Shown here: positions 36,658 to 45,848 of the stretch, one piece after another | Position numbering within the stretch: the first letter of the stretch is position 1 | Layout: each line of letters opens with the position of its first letter | DNA from: Hafnia paralvei ATCC 29927 | GTDB lineage: Bacteria; Pseudomonadota; Gammaproteobacteria; Enterobacterales; Enterobacteriaceae | DNA length: 64,000 nt | Assembly (NCBI RefSeq): GCF_001655005.1 | Contig: NZ_LXET01000046.1 | Span: 1-64,000 of the forward strand | Direction of reading: 5' to 3' | The notes under the pieces: generated by a model | What the model was told of the DNA's origin: nothing | Databases searched by the model: none | The model's input: the letters and a program-made list of their open reading frames with translations, nothing else | Translations under genes and position numbers: made by a program

Positions 36658-36985
36658 GTTTTAGGCAGTAGCGCACACTCGCGGCATCTGAGCGTTCCTC
36701 TATGGGATTGCGGTGAAATGTTTCGTTCGCCGGTCAGCAAATGCGTTTCCATGAACCCGCTGGCGAAGGCGACCGATGAGGGGCGCCAGCGCGCCCCTTC
36801 AATCCGCGCGCTTTTTATCCGAGATGCCATCTCCGCTCCGGTTTGGTATCGCCCATCCAGGGCGCCCCAAACTCCGTCACGACATCCCTGTCGTGCCGGC
36901 TCTCCCTACGAAGACTTAAACTAAAAACCGGCCACGCTTTTTGTTTTGACGTTGACCTTTTCCGGCACGTTGTTCTTCAGCCGAA
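36648..36985 (+). repeat. Structured 3'-end repeat, copy 2 (downstream of galM)
   Basis: Homologous to 33-428 read on the opposite strand. The main block is 36815-36932. The variable hairpin here, at about 36778-36800, has arms aggggcgc/gcgcccct, different bases from copy 1 but the same place, same pairing and a related loop. The cgaca/tgtcg and gtttgg/ccaaac hairpins are identical to copy 1. It starts at the galM stop and reads in the same direction relative to its gene as copy 1. Confidence 0.8.
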
Positions 36986-37239
36986 GTGAGGAATGAAGGC
37001 TAGGATTCGCCGACAAGGACACCTGCACAAGGCTTATGTGATATTCGATGCTTTAGGCGTACGAAACCTTTCACCACAACGCCCCTAAAAGTTACCCATC
37101 AGTAACAAAAAAGTTAAATCAACCTACTGATTTTAAAAAACATCCTCTCCTGACAGTTCTTTACCCTCTAGCCCTTGTTCACTCTTGATGCTAAACGCTA
37201 AACTGGAAGCCGATTATTTTTGAGTGACTGTTCATTCCC
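36986..37239. other. Spacer upstream of the Cus-type operon
   Basis: About 250 bp that should contain the operon promoter. AT-rich around 37090-37145. I looked for the CusR palindrome and for a CueR-type 19-bp-spaced promoter and found neither convincingly. Confidence 0.4.
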
Positions 37240-37665
37240 ATGTCTATCAGCAGCAAACTTCAGCAACGAATGCATAACCTACGCGTGAGAAACGTGTGGG
37301 CGACTGTGTTAGTTGCTTGTTGGGCGTTACTGAATGCGCAATTGGCTATTGCGGGTCACCAATGCAATATGAATGTCGATGGCCCTGCGCCGATGATCCA
37401 GCATGTGACCCATATGCAGGGTGCCCCTGCCGTAGTGGCGCATCACATGCAAGTGTCGGAAACCATGTGCGAGAAGCACTGTTCTCCGGACAGCATGAAG
37501 CAAGATCATGCTGAAGCGCAGTTAACGTTAAATGCTATCCCCGTGAGTACTGAAATTGCGGCGATAGATCTTGCTGCCGTTGAGCTACCTGCCGATGTCG
37601 AATGGCGTCAGCCCCCCTCCATCGGACCTCCAGCCGAAATACGCTTTTGTCGCTTTAGAGAATAA
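37240..37665 (+). CDS. Met/His/Cys-rich exported protein of the Cus operon
   Basis: 141 residues. A hydrophobic N-terminal segment (WATVLVACWALLNAQLAIAG) looks like a signal peptide or anchor. The mature part is rich in potential copper ligands: HQCNMNVD, HVTHMQG, HHMQVSETMCEKHCSPDSM. It ends PPSIGPPAEIRFCRFRE, a tail seen in small proteins that precede copper efflux genes. I cannot name the family. A periplasmic metal-binding role is inferred from composition and its place as first gene before cusF. Confidence 0.7.
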   Translation: MSISSKLQQRMHNLRVRNVWATVLVACWALLNAQLAIAGHQCNMNVDGPAPMIQHVTHMQGAPAVVAHHMQVSETMCEKHCSPDSMKQDHAEAQLTLNAIPVSTEIAAIDLAAVELPADVEWRQPPSIGPPAEIRFCRFRE

Positions 37666-37753
37666 CTCCTGACGTAAAACCTCAATGTGGTTTTGCTGTG
37701 CTGTTTTTACCAATGCACAGCGGGTTTTTCGTCTTTTTTACAGGAGTTATTTT

Positions 37754-38125
37754 ATGTCTTATATCATCAATATCCGCGCCCTATGCGTGACAACCGCCGT
37801 TCTGTCTGCATTGACACTTTCTACACCGTTGTTTGCCAATACCCAACATCATGACATGAGCAATATGCATGACAGCATGCAGCATCATGACACTAGCGCT
37901 ACCGTCTATCATTCTTCTGGCACCGTGAAAAGCTGGAGCCAAGAGAACGGCGTCTCGCTAACCCATGCACCTATCCCAGCACTGCATTGGCCAGCAATGA
38001 CCATGACGTTTTCTCTACCGTCAACCTCCGCCATTAAGCCTGTTGCACCCGATAGCAAGGTGAATTTCAGCTTTATTCAAACCGAATCTGGTTATCAATT
38101 AACTGAAGTTCATCCAGTTCAGTAA
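37754..38125 (+). CDS. cusF: Periplasmic copper/silver chaperone CusF-like
   Basis: About 123 residues: signal peptide (TTAVLSALTLSTPLFA), a His/Met-rich linker (QHHDMSNMHDSMQHHD), then a CusF OB-fold with the ligand set H...W-PAMTM (THAPIPALHWPAMTMTF), equivalent to H36, W44, M47 and M49 of E. coli CusF. The frame opens at 37685, but ATG 37754 with caggag upstream is the start. CusF carries Cu(I)/Ag(I) to the CusB adaptor. Confidence 0.88.
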   Translation: MSYIINIRALCVTTAVLSALTLSTPLFANTQHHDMSNMHDSMQHHDTSATVYHSSGTVKSWSQENGVSLTHAPIPALHWPAMTMTFSLPSTSAIKPVAPDSKVNFSFIQTESGYQLTEVHPVQ

Positions 38126-38137
38126 CGGAGAAACATC

Positions 38138-39394
38138 ATGCAAAACCGAAAGCAGCGCCGCATTGCGGCGTGGCTGGCGGCGATGTTTTTCCTGCCTGCC
38201 GCTTCTCAAGCGGCAAACCTGAGCTTGGATGAAGCCCTGAATGCCGCCCAAAAATACTCGGCGGCGCTCTCAGCTAACCAGCATCAGGTTAATGCACTGG
38301 AAAACATGGCTGACTCTGCCACTCAACTTCCCGACCCAAAATTGAAGTTTGGTATCGAAAACGTCCCTGTTGGCGGGGATAACGGACGACGATTAACGCG
38401 TGAAGGGATGACCATGCAGCGCGTTGGCATTATGCAAGACTACGTCAGCAGCGAAAAACGAGAGCGTAAGGCCGATACCCTGCGCGCAGAAGCAGCTAAA
38501 ACAGCGGCTAACTCGCTTGCCATTCGGGCTCAGCTACAGCGAGACACCGCACAAGCATGGCTCGATTTGGCATTAGCTCAGCGCAGCGAAGAGCAGGCCA
38601 AAAAATTGGTCAGCGAAGGGCAACGCCAACTCCCACTGCAAAATGCTAGCGTTGCCAACGGTAGTGCGCCGAGCAGTGCCATTGACGCCAAACTCACCTT
38701 AGCCGCGATGCAAGATCGGGTCACCGATGCCAGCCGCGATGTACAGGTCGCGCAGGCTCGCCTGATGCAGCTAACGGGCGAAAGCGACGTTCGCACGGCG
38801 GGTTCTCTGCCCCGCTATCAACGCTTGCCTGCCGATCGTGATGTGCTCATTCAAGCTATCGACCGCCATCCTGAAGTGCTACAGGCCAAACGTGAATCAG
38901 ACGTTGCACATGCCCGATCCGAGCAAACTGCGCTCGCCGCCGTGCCCGATGTGGGAGTAGAAGTCTATTACGCTAAACGTGGGGATGATTATGAGGATAT
39001 GGCCGGCGTTATGTTTACCGTCGATCTGCCGCTGTTTAAATCCAAACGTCAGGATAAAGACTATGCCGCTGATGTGTCTCGCAGCATGGAGGCTAACGAT
39101 CAGCTCACGCTCATTCAGCGAGATCATCGCGCTCAGCTAGATACTCTCATTGCCCAATATCAGGCGGCGCAAAACCGTTGGCAGCGCCAACAGCAAGAAG
39201 TCGTACCGCTACAGCAACAAAAAATTCGTCTGCTGGAAGCCCAATATCGTGCAGGTAGCAGTTCCTTAGCCGAAGTGATGAGTGGTCGACGCGACCTCTT
39301 GGAAAGCGAATTAGCCTCCGTGGCTGCCGAACGTGAAATGGCCAAAATCTGGGCCTCAATCCGCTATCTCATTCCGCAAGGGGCTGCACTATGA
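38138..39394 (+). CDS. cusC: Outer-membrane efflux protein, TolC family (CusC-like)
   Basis: 418 residues with a signal peptide (AWLAAMFFLPAASQAA) and two TolC repeats (LSLDEALNAAQKYS at the start of the first). Helical segments rich in Ala/Gln/Arg form the periplasmic tunnel. Unlike E. coli CusC it has no lipobox cysteine, and it is nearer the CzcC type, so the symbol reflects operon position. Stop overlaps the cusB start by four bases. Confidence 0.82.
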   Translation: MQNRKQRRIAAWLAAMFFLPAASQAANLSLDEALNAAQKYSAALSANQHQVNALENMADSATQLPDPKLKFGIENVPVGGDNGRRLTREGMTMQRVGIMQDYVSSEKRERKADTLRAEAAKTAANSLAIRAQLQRDTAQAWLDLALAQRSEEQAKKLVSEGQRQLPLQNASVANGSAPSSAIDAKLTLAAMQDRVTDASRDVQVAQARLMQLTGESDVRTAGSLPRYQRLPADRDVLIQAIDRHPEVLQAKRESDVAHARSEQTALAAVPDVGVEVYYAKRGDDYEDMAGVMFTVDLPLFKSKRQDKDYAADVSRSMEANDQLTLIQRDHRAQLDTLIAQYQAAQNRWQRQQQEVVPLQQQKIRLLEAQYRAGSSSLAEVMSGRRDLLESELASVAAEREMAKIWASIRYLIPQGAAL

Positions 39395-40908
39395 AAAATA
39401 AATTTACGTTAAGCGCTATTGTTGCTGCCTTGATCATCGCTGGCTGGGGAGGCTACACGTTAGGCTCACAGTCCCGCAATTCTCATGGTGTAGAGCCGAC
39501 TAAACAGGCTTCAGATGATGGTCGGAAAGTGCTGTATTGGTACGATCCCATGGTTCCTGGCCAGCGATTCGATAAACCAGGAAAATCCCCGTTTATGGAT
39601 ATGGAGCTGGTGCCGCGCTATGCCAATGAATCGGGACCAGAATCCGATAACGGCGTCAGCATCAGCGCACGTCAGCAGCAAAATCTAGGCATAAAAACCG
39701 CCGTGGCTGAACGCCATACGTTTAGCAGTAATCTGAAAGCCTATGGCACCGTCGCGGTCAATGAACGCACGTTAAGCACTCTCTCCGCTCCCAGCGCAGG
39801 AGTTATCGAGCAGTTAAAAGTGAGAGCCTTGCAGCAAAGCGTTAAAGCTGGTGAAACGTTAGCCGTCATCTGGAATCCGAGTTGGAGCAGCGCTCAGCAA
39901 GAATATCTGGCAATCCGAGCAATGGGTGATAACGCGCTCACTCAGGCTGCTCGCCAACGTTTAGCACTGCAGTTTATGCCTGAAAGCGTTATCCGTGCGG
40001 TAGAACGCAGCGGCAAAGTACAACCTCGTATGACGATTGCGGCTCCGCGCAGCGGCTATGTTTCTAAGCTAGAAGTTCGTGAAGGGCAGCAGGTTGCAAC
40101 CGCTCAACCACTATTTGAACTCGCCAGTCTCGATCCGGTATGGGTTGTCATTGATTACCCGCAGTCACAGGCCGATAGGCTTCGCTTGGGCGATAGCGTC
40201 ACCGCCACTAGCAGCGCATGGCCGGGCGTCAGTTTCTCTGGACGCGTTAGCGAGCTGTTGCCCGAACTTGATGCAACCACCCGTAACCTAAAAGCGCGCA
40301 TTGAACTCAGTAATCCTAAGCAGCAATTAAAACCAGGCATGTATTTAAACGTTGCCAGCATCAGCAGTCATGAACGCAGCGCATTGGCCGTTCCACAGTC
40401 TGCACTAATGACTACCGGTGAAAATACTCACCTGCTGTTAAGCGACGGCAATGGACACTTTACGCCGGTTGCCGTGCGTACCGGTGAATCACAAGGTGAG
40501 TGGGTTGAAATCAAGGATGGCATCACTGTCGGGCAGTCTGTCGTGACCTCTGGCCAGTTCATGCTCGATTCCGAAGCCAGTCTACGTAACGCGTTACCTC
40601 AATTTAGTGATGACAAACCTGCCACAGATACGACATCAGACGAAATATCACAAACCGCTCAGTACACAACAACCGGCGTGATTAAAGCGGTGGATGGCGA
40701 AAATGTGACAATCAGCCATGAAGCTATACCCGCTCTGAAATGGGGTCCCATGACCATGGACTTCACCTTGCCAGGAGGAAAACTGCCCGAAGGCGTGCAA
40801 CTCGGCTCCCATATCAACTTCAGCTTTAGCATGGATGAAAATGGCATTGTTATCCGCCACATCATGCCAGCAGAGATGAAAATGGACATGTCAGGAGGCC
40901 AATCATGA
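39391..40908 (+). CDS. cusB: Membrane fusion protein CusB with fused C-terminal CusF domain
   Basis: 505 residues. An N-terminal anchor (FTLSAIVAALIIAGWGGYTLG) is followed by a heavy-metal-binding domain at about 46-77 (YWYDPMVPGQ, KSPFMDMELVP), the barrel-sandwich hybrid and beta-barrel domains (APRSGYVSKLEVREGQQV), and then, from about residue 420, a whole CusF-like domain (TGVIKAVDGENVTISHEA, LKWGPMTMDF) with the same H/W/M/M ligand pattern. E. coli CusB lacks this domain. The adaptor links CusA to the outer membrane channel and receives metal. Overlaps cusA by four bases. Confidence 0.9.
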   Translation: MKNKFTLSAIVAALIIAGWGGYTLGSQSRNSHGVEPTKQASDDGRKVLYWYDPMVPGQRFDKPGKSPFMDMELVPRYANESGPESDNGVSISARQQQNLGIKTAVAERHTFSSNLKAYGTVAVNERTLSTLSAPSAGVIEQLKVRALQQSVKAGETLAVIWNPSWSSAQQEYLAIRAMGDNALTQAARQRLALQFMPESVIRAVERSGKVQPRMTIAAPRSGYVSKLEVREGQQVATAQPLFELASLDPVWVVIDYPQSQADRLRLGDSVTATSSAWPGVSFSGRVSELLPELDATTRNLKARIELSNPKQQLKPGMYLNVASISSHERSALAVPQSALMTTGENTHLLLSDGNGHFTPVAVRTGESQGEWVEIKDGITVGQSVVTSGQFMLDSEASLRNALPQFSDDKPATDTTSDEISQTAQYTTTGVIKAVDGENVTISHEAIPALKWGPMTMDFTLPGGKLPEGVQLGSHINFSFSMDENGIVIRHIMPAEMKMDMSGGQS

Positions 40909-43900
40909 TCGCCTCCGTAATACGCTGGTCGCTCAAAAATCGCCTGCTGGTGCTACTCGCCGCTATCGGCCTTGCGGTGTGGGGGTTATGGGCAGTACAG
41001 AAGGCACCACTGGATGCTCTGCCCGACCTTTCGGATACGCAGGTCATTATTCGCGTTAGCTACCCTGGCAAAGCGCCACAGGTGGTTGAAAATCTAGTGA
41101 CCTATCCGCTCACGACCACCATGCTATCAGTGCCTGGTGCTAAAACCGTGCGCGGTTTCTCCATGTTTGGCGACTCTTACGTTTATGTACTGTTTGACGA
41201 CGGCACTGATCCTTATTGGGCACGATCACGCGTGTTGGAGTACCTGAGTCAGGCACAGTCTACGCTGCCCCCAGAGGCCAAGGCATCATTAGGCCCCGAT
41301 GCCACCGGCGTCGGCTGGGTTTATGAATATGCGCTAACCGATACCACAGGAAAATATAGCCTAGCCGATTTGCGTGCCTTGCAGGACTGGACGCTGAAAT
41401 ATGAGCTAAAAACAGTGCCTAATGTTTCCGAAGTTGCCAGCGTTGGCGGGATGGTTCGTCAGTATCAGGTTGTCTTACAGCCGGAGAAAATGCGCGCGCT
41501 TAACGTTACCCATGAGCAAATCTCCACCGCGATTAAATCCGCGAATCAGGAAGGCGGCGGTTCGGTTCTGGAACTGGGTGAAGCGGAATATATGGTGCGA
41601 ACCTCTGGTTACCTGCAATCGCTAGACGACTTCCGTAACGTCGTCATCGCTAACCGTAACGGCGTGCCTGTGATGCTATCTGACGTTGCAACATTACGTT
41701 TAGGGCCGGAGATGCGCCGTGGCGTAGCCGAACTCAACGGTGAGGGTGAGGTCGCGGGTGGGATCATCGTGATGCGCTCGGGTAAAAACGCCCTTGAAAC
41801 CATCAATGCCGTCAAAGACAAACTGCAGGAATTGCAAAAAAGTCTGCCTCCCGGCGTGAAGATCGTAACAACCTACGATCGCTCTCAGCTCATTGAACGC
41901 GCCATTGACACCCTTTCGCATAAACTGCTGGAAGAGTTCATCGTGGTTGCTGTGATTTGTGCGCTATTCCTATTCCATTTCCGTTCGGCATTGGTGGCCA
42001 TTATCAGTCTGCCGTTGGGGATTTTGGGGGCGTTCGTCATCATGCATTATCAGGGGGTGAACGCTAATATCATGTCGCTGGGAGGTATTGCTATCGCCAT
42101 TGGCGCTATGGTCGATGCCGCGATCGTGATGATCGAAAACATGCATAAGGTGCTCGAGCAGTGGCGACACGAGAATGAAAATCGCACGCCAAGCAACGCC
42201 GAGTATTGGAAGATCGCAGAAAAAGCCGCCGTCGAGGTGGGCCCAGCGCTGTTTTGCAGTTTACTGATTATTACTTTGTCGTTTATTCCAGTATTCGCCC
42301 TAGAAGCGCAGGAGGGAAAAATGTTCTCTCCACTCGCCTTCACAAAAACGTATGCCATGGCGGTTTCCGCGGGTTTAGGTATTACTCTAGTCCCCGTTCT
42401 GATGGGCTATTTTATTCGCGGAAAAATCCCTGATGAAAATGCGAATCCAATCAACCGCTGGCTGATTAAAGCCTATCATCCTTTATTAGATTGGGTGCTG
42501 GCGCGTCCTAAAACCACGTTGGTGATAGCCGCCGCATTGCTGTTAGCCACTGCGTATCCGCTAAGTCGATTAGGCAGTGAGTTTATGCCATCGCTCGACG
42601 AGGGTGATTTGTTGTACATGCCTTCAGCGCTGCCCGGTATTTCTGCCCGTGAAGCCAGTCGCCTGTTACAACTGACCGATCGCTTAATCAAAACCGTACC
42701 CGAAGTCGAAAGCGTCTTTGGTAAAGCTGGCCGCGCGGAGAGCGCCACCGATCCCGCCCCGCTCACCATGCTGGAAACAACGATTCGCTTTAAACCTCGC
42801 GAACAGTGGCGCGAAGGCATGACCATGGACACGCTGATTGCCGAACTCGACGCTCGCGTTCAGGTACCGGGGATTGCCAATGTCTGGGTGCCTCCGATTC
42901 GTAACCGTCTGGATATGCTATCTACTGGCATAAAAAGCCCCGTGGGCATCAAGGTTAACGGTAATAATCTACAGCAGATTGGGGACGTCGCCGAACAAAT
43001 TGAACGCGTAGTACAAAAGGTACCAGGCGTTACGTCTGCGCTAGCTGAGCGCATGACCGGCGGGCGCTATATCGATATTGATATTAATCGCATCGCAGCA
43101 GCTCGCTACGGAGTGACCGTCAAAGAACTGCAATCGTTGGTATCGAGCGTTATCGGCGGTGAAAATATTGGCGAAACTATCGAAGGACGAGAACGATTCC
43201 CTATCAATATCCGCTACCCACGTGAAATTCGCGATTCCGTTGAGAAACTAAGAGCGTTACCGGTGGTTACCGCGAGCGGGGCTCAGGTCGCGCTGGGGGA
43301 TTTAGCTCAGGTTCGCATTAGCGAAGGGCCACCTATGTTGAAAAGCGAAAACGCGCGTCTTTCTGATTGGGTGTACGTTGACCTCCGTGGCCGCGATCTG
43401 AAATCAGCAGTCGAAGAAATGCAGAGCGTGGTAGCAGAACAGGTGAAATTGCCTGAAGGCGTTTCGTTAAGCTGGTCAGGGCAATTCGAGTATATGGAAC
43501 GCGCCAGCGCCAAGCTGCAAATGGTATTACCGCTTACGTTGATGATCATCTTTGTCCTGCTCTACATCACCTTTGGCAAGATCCGTGATGCCCTGCTGAT
43601 TATGTGCACCCTGCCCTTCGCCCTAATCGGCGGTGTATGGTTGCTTTATCTGCTAGGTTATAATCTGTCAGTTGCTGGTGCCGTAGGCTTTATCGCTCTG
43701 GCGGGTGTGTCAGCCGAGTTTGGGGTAATTATGCTGCTTTACCTCAATCATGCCGTTGAAAAACATCAGCAAGGTGACCAACCATTAACTCATCAACAAA
43801 TGTTGGCGGCGTTACACGAAGGAGCCGTGCTGCGAGTACGGCCGAAAGTGATGACGGTAGCCACGATTATGGCGGGTTTACTGCCTATAATGTGGGGCGG

Positions 43901-44045
43901 CGGCACGGGCTCTGAGGTCATGCAACGAATTGCAGCACCGATGATTGGCGGTATGGTCAGCGCACCTCTGCTCTCAATGCTGGTGATCCCTGCGGTATAT
44001 TTATTGCTACACCCAGCAAAAGCGCAACAGCCACCTAAAGACTGA
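40905..44045 (+). CDS. cusA: Cu(I)/Ag(I) RND efflux pump CusA
   Basis: 1046-residue heavy-metal RND transporter. It has twelve transmembrane helices with two large periplasmic loops. GAMVDAAIVMIENMHK in TM4 carries the proton-relay acidic residues. The metal-relay methionines of E. coli CusA have counterparts in GDLLYMPSALPG, APLTMLETTIRF and NRLDMLSTGIKSP, which favours monovalent Cu/Ag over divalent Czc-type substrates. Last gene of the operon, followed by a terminator. Confidence 0.93.
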   Translation: MIASVIRWSLKNRLLVLLAAIGLAVWGLWAVQKAPLDALPDLSDTQVIIRVSYPGKAPQVVENLVTYPLTTTMLSVPGAKTVRGFSMFGDSYVYVLFDDGTDPYWARSRVLEYLSQAQSTLPPEAKASLGPDATGVGWVYEYALTDTTGKYSLADLRALQDWTLKYELKTVPNVSEVASVGGMVRQYQVVLQPEKMRALNVTHEQISTAIKSANQEGGGSVLELGEAEYMVRTSGYLQSLDDFRNVVIANRNGVPVMLSDVATLRLGPEMRRGVAELNGEGEVAGGIIVMRSGKNALETINAVKDKLQELQKSLPPGVKIVTTYDRSQLIERAIDTLSHKLLEEFIVVAVICALFLFHFRSALVAIISLPLGILGAFVIMHYQGVNANIMSLGGIAIAIGAMVDAAIVMIENMHKVLEQWRHENENRTPSNAEYWKIAEKAAVEVGPALFCSLLIITLSFIPVFALEAQEGKMFSPLAFTKTYAMAVSAGLGITLVPVLMGYFIRGKIPDENANPINRWLIKAYHPLLDWVLARPKTTLVIAAALLLATAYPLSRLGSEFMPSLDEGDLLYMPSALPGISAREASRLLQLTDRLIKTVPEVESVFGKAGRAESATDPAPLTMLETTIRFKPREQWREGMTMDTLIAELDARVQVPGIANVWVPPIRNRLDMLSTGIKSPVGIKVNGNNLQQIGDVAEQIERVVQKVPGVTSALAERMTGGRYIDIDINRIAAARYGVTVKELQSLVSSVIGGENIGETIEGRERFPINIRYPREIRDSVEKLRALPVVTASGAQVALGDLAQVRISEGPPMLKSENARLSDWVYVDLRGRDLKSAVEEMQSVVAEQVKLPEGVSLSWSGQFEYMERASAKLQMVLPLTLMIIFVLLYITFGKIRDALLIMCTLPFALIGGVWLLYLLGYNLSVAGAVGFIALAGVSAEFGVIMLLYLNHAVEKHQQGDQPLTHQQMLAALHEGAVLRVRPKVMTVATIMAGLLPIMWGGGTGSEVMQRIAAPMIGGMVSAPLLSMLVIPAVYLLLHPAKAQQPPKD

Positions 44046-44062
44046 TGGCTCTCACGCGTCGA

Positions 44063-44091
44063 AGCACTGCCTTAAACGGCAGTGCTTTTTC
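44063..44091 (+). terminator. Terminator of the Cus operon
   Basis: gcactgcc/ggcagtgc stem with a ttaaac loop and a run of five T, 18 bp past the cusA stop. Confidence 0.9.
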
Positions 44092-44288
44092 GTCTCTAAC
44101 AACTGAATTAGGGATATAAGACGAATATATTCTCCTGAGATTTATCCGTTTCTCACTGTTTTCAAGACACTTTTATAAAAGTCTCATTCCTTTTCTTTGA
44201 ATTGCCATCTACGCTTATTACGTAGCTGTATGTCTCAGCAATAATTAATCTAAAGCAACAAAACGACGGCAAAAATAAGGAATCATCT

Positions 44289-44642
44289 ATGTTTATGCGC
44301 AAGGTTCTCCCTTTAATGGCAGGTTTGCTGCTGGCTGGTAGTGCTCTGGCGGCCGATCCTGCATCCACAGAGAGTAAAGCAGTTAAAGCCCCATCAGCGA
44401 AACAGCTCGCCCAGCAAAAGAAAATGACTGACTGTAGCCAGCAAGCAAGCAGCCAGTCTCTGAGCGGCGATGCTCGAAAAAACTTTATGAGCACTTGCTT
44501 AAAAGCTGAGACCAACCCGACCTCGACCACGCTGACCCCTCAGCAACAAAAAATGAAAACCTGTAACGCCGAAGCAAAAACCAAAACCTTCAAAGAAGGC
44601 GAACGTCAAACCTTCATGAGCGATTGCTTGAAGAAAAAATAA
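44289..44642 (+). CDS. psiF: PsiF-repeat protein
   Basis: 117-residue exported protein: signal peptide (VLPLMAGLLLAGSALA) and two PsiF repeats, each with Q-KM-C-...-DAR/GER-F-M-S-CLK (KKMTDCSQQA ... NFMSTCLK and QKMKTCNAEA ... TFMSDCLKKK). E. coli PsiF is phosphate-starvation inducible and of unknown function. aagga precedes the first ATG. Single gene with its own terminator; whether it is the true orthologue of E. coli psiF (which lies elsewhere) is uncertain. Confidence 0.85.
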   Translation: MFMRKVLPLMAGLLLAGSALAADPASTESKAVKAPSAKQLAQQKKMTDCSQQASSQSLSGDARKNFMSTCLKAETNPTSTTLTPQQQKMKTCNAEAKTKTFKEGERQTFMSDCLKKK

Positions 44643-44648
44643 TTCCCT

Positions 44649-44693
44649 AAACGCCTCGCACCTTTAGTGGGCGTCACTCGCGAGGCGTTTTTA
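44649..44693 (+). terminator. Terminator of the psiF-like gene
   Basis: aaacgcctcgc/gcgaggcgttt arms with a 20-nt loop followed by T residues. Confidence 0.85.
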
Positions 44694-44803
44694 CTGTTTC
44701 CCTTTGTTTCTAATCTACCAATAACTTTTTGTGCATACCCATCCCTCCCGAAATTAGCTATGTTTAAACTCAGCTATTGCTGTTTACCCGATGATGGCAA
44801 TAT

Positions 44804-44822
44804 AATGATAATAGTTATCATT
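44804..44822. promoter_or_regulatory. Fur box upstream of gpmA
   Basis: aatgataatagttatcatt is a 19-bp inverted repeat (aatgataa/ttatcatt) very close to the Fur consensus, 28 bp before the gpmA start. E. coli gpmA is described as iron/Fur-responsive, which fits. Confidence 0.85.
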
Positions 44823-44849
44823 TAATAAATTACTCTAAGGAGTTTCCCC

Positions 44850-45602
44850 ATGGCTGTAACGAAATTAGTTTTGGTACGACACGGTGAAAGCGAGTGGAAC
44901 AAAGAAAACCGCTTTACCGGCTGGACTGACGTAGAGCTGTCTGACAAAGGACGTGCAGAGGCAAAATCTGCAGGTAAACTTTTAAAAGAACAGGGTTTCT
45001 CCTTTGACTTCGCTTACACATCTGTGCTGAAACGAGCCATTCATACTCTGTGGAACGTTCTTGATGAGCTGGAGCAACAGTGGCTGCCGGTTGAGAAATC
45101 ATGGAAATTGAATGAGCGTCATTACGGTGCATTGCAGGGGTTAAACAAAGCCGAAACTGCCCAAAAATATGGCGATGAACAAGTGAAACTGTGGCGCCGT
45201 GGTTTTGCGGTCACACCTCCAGAGTTGACTAAAGAAGATGAGCGCTATCCTGGGCACGATCCACGCTACGCTAAATTGAGCGAGCAAGAATTGCCAGTGA
45301 CTGAAAGCTTGGCCACCACGATAGACCGAGTCATTCCGTACTGGACCGATGTGATTAAACCACGCATCGCCAGCGGCGAACGAGTAATTATTGCTGCGCA
45401 TGGTAACTCTCTGCGTGCGCTGGTGAAATATTTAGATAACCTAAGCGAAGATGAAATTCTTGAGCTTAATATCCCTACTGGCGTACCGTTGGTGTATGAG
45501 TTTGATGAAAATCTGAAGCCGTTGAAGCGTTATTATCTTGGCGATGCCGCTGAGATTGCCGCCAAAGCTGCAGCCGTTGCAAATCAGGGTAAAGCGAAAT
45601 AA
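44850..45602 (+). CDS. gpmA: 2,3-bisphosphoglycerate-dependent phosphoglycerate mutase
   Basis: Glycolytic enzyme interconverting 3- and 2-phosphoglycerate. The phosphorylated histidine is H11 in LVRHGESEWN; NERHYGALQGLNK and IAAHGNSLRALVKYL carry the other active-site residues. 250 residues, same as E. coli. Fur box upstream, strong terminator downstream. Confidence 0.97.
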   Translation: MAVTKLVLVRHGESEWNKENRFTGWTDVELSDKGRAEAKSAGKLLKEQGFSFDFAYTSVLKRAIHTLWNVLDELEQQWLPVEKSWKLNERHYGALQGLNKAETAQKYGDEQVKLWRRGFAVTPPELTKEDERYPGHDPRYAKLSEQELPVTESLATTIDRVIPYWTDVIKPRIASGERVIIAAHGNSLRALVKYLDNLSEDEILELNIPTGVPLVYEFDENLKPLKRYYLGDAAEIAAKAAAVANQGKAK

Positions 45603-45619
45603 TCTCGCCTTTTCTGGAC

Positions 45620-45651
45620 AATAAAAAAGCGCCTCACGGCGCTTTTTTATT
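45620..45651. terminator. Terminator of gpmA
   Basis: aataaaaaagcgcc/ggcgcttttttatt with a tcac tetraloop; A and T runs on both sides. Confidence 0.92.
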
Positions 45652-45848
45652 GTCTGCTGTAATTTAGCCATTCAGATTAAATTTAAACAAGCGTATTCAC
45701 CATAATGATGAACTTGATAAAGTCATAATTTGAATAACTTATTAACGCTAGGCTATTTACGAGTTAACACAATTCATTACAACACAAACTTGTTAATATA
45801 TTACAGTATTGCCTACTCTCTTTTTCGACCACACTTGGGATTATATCA

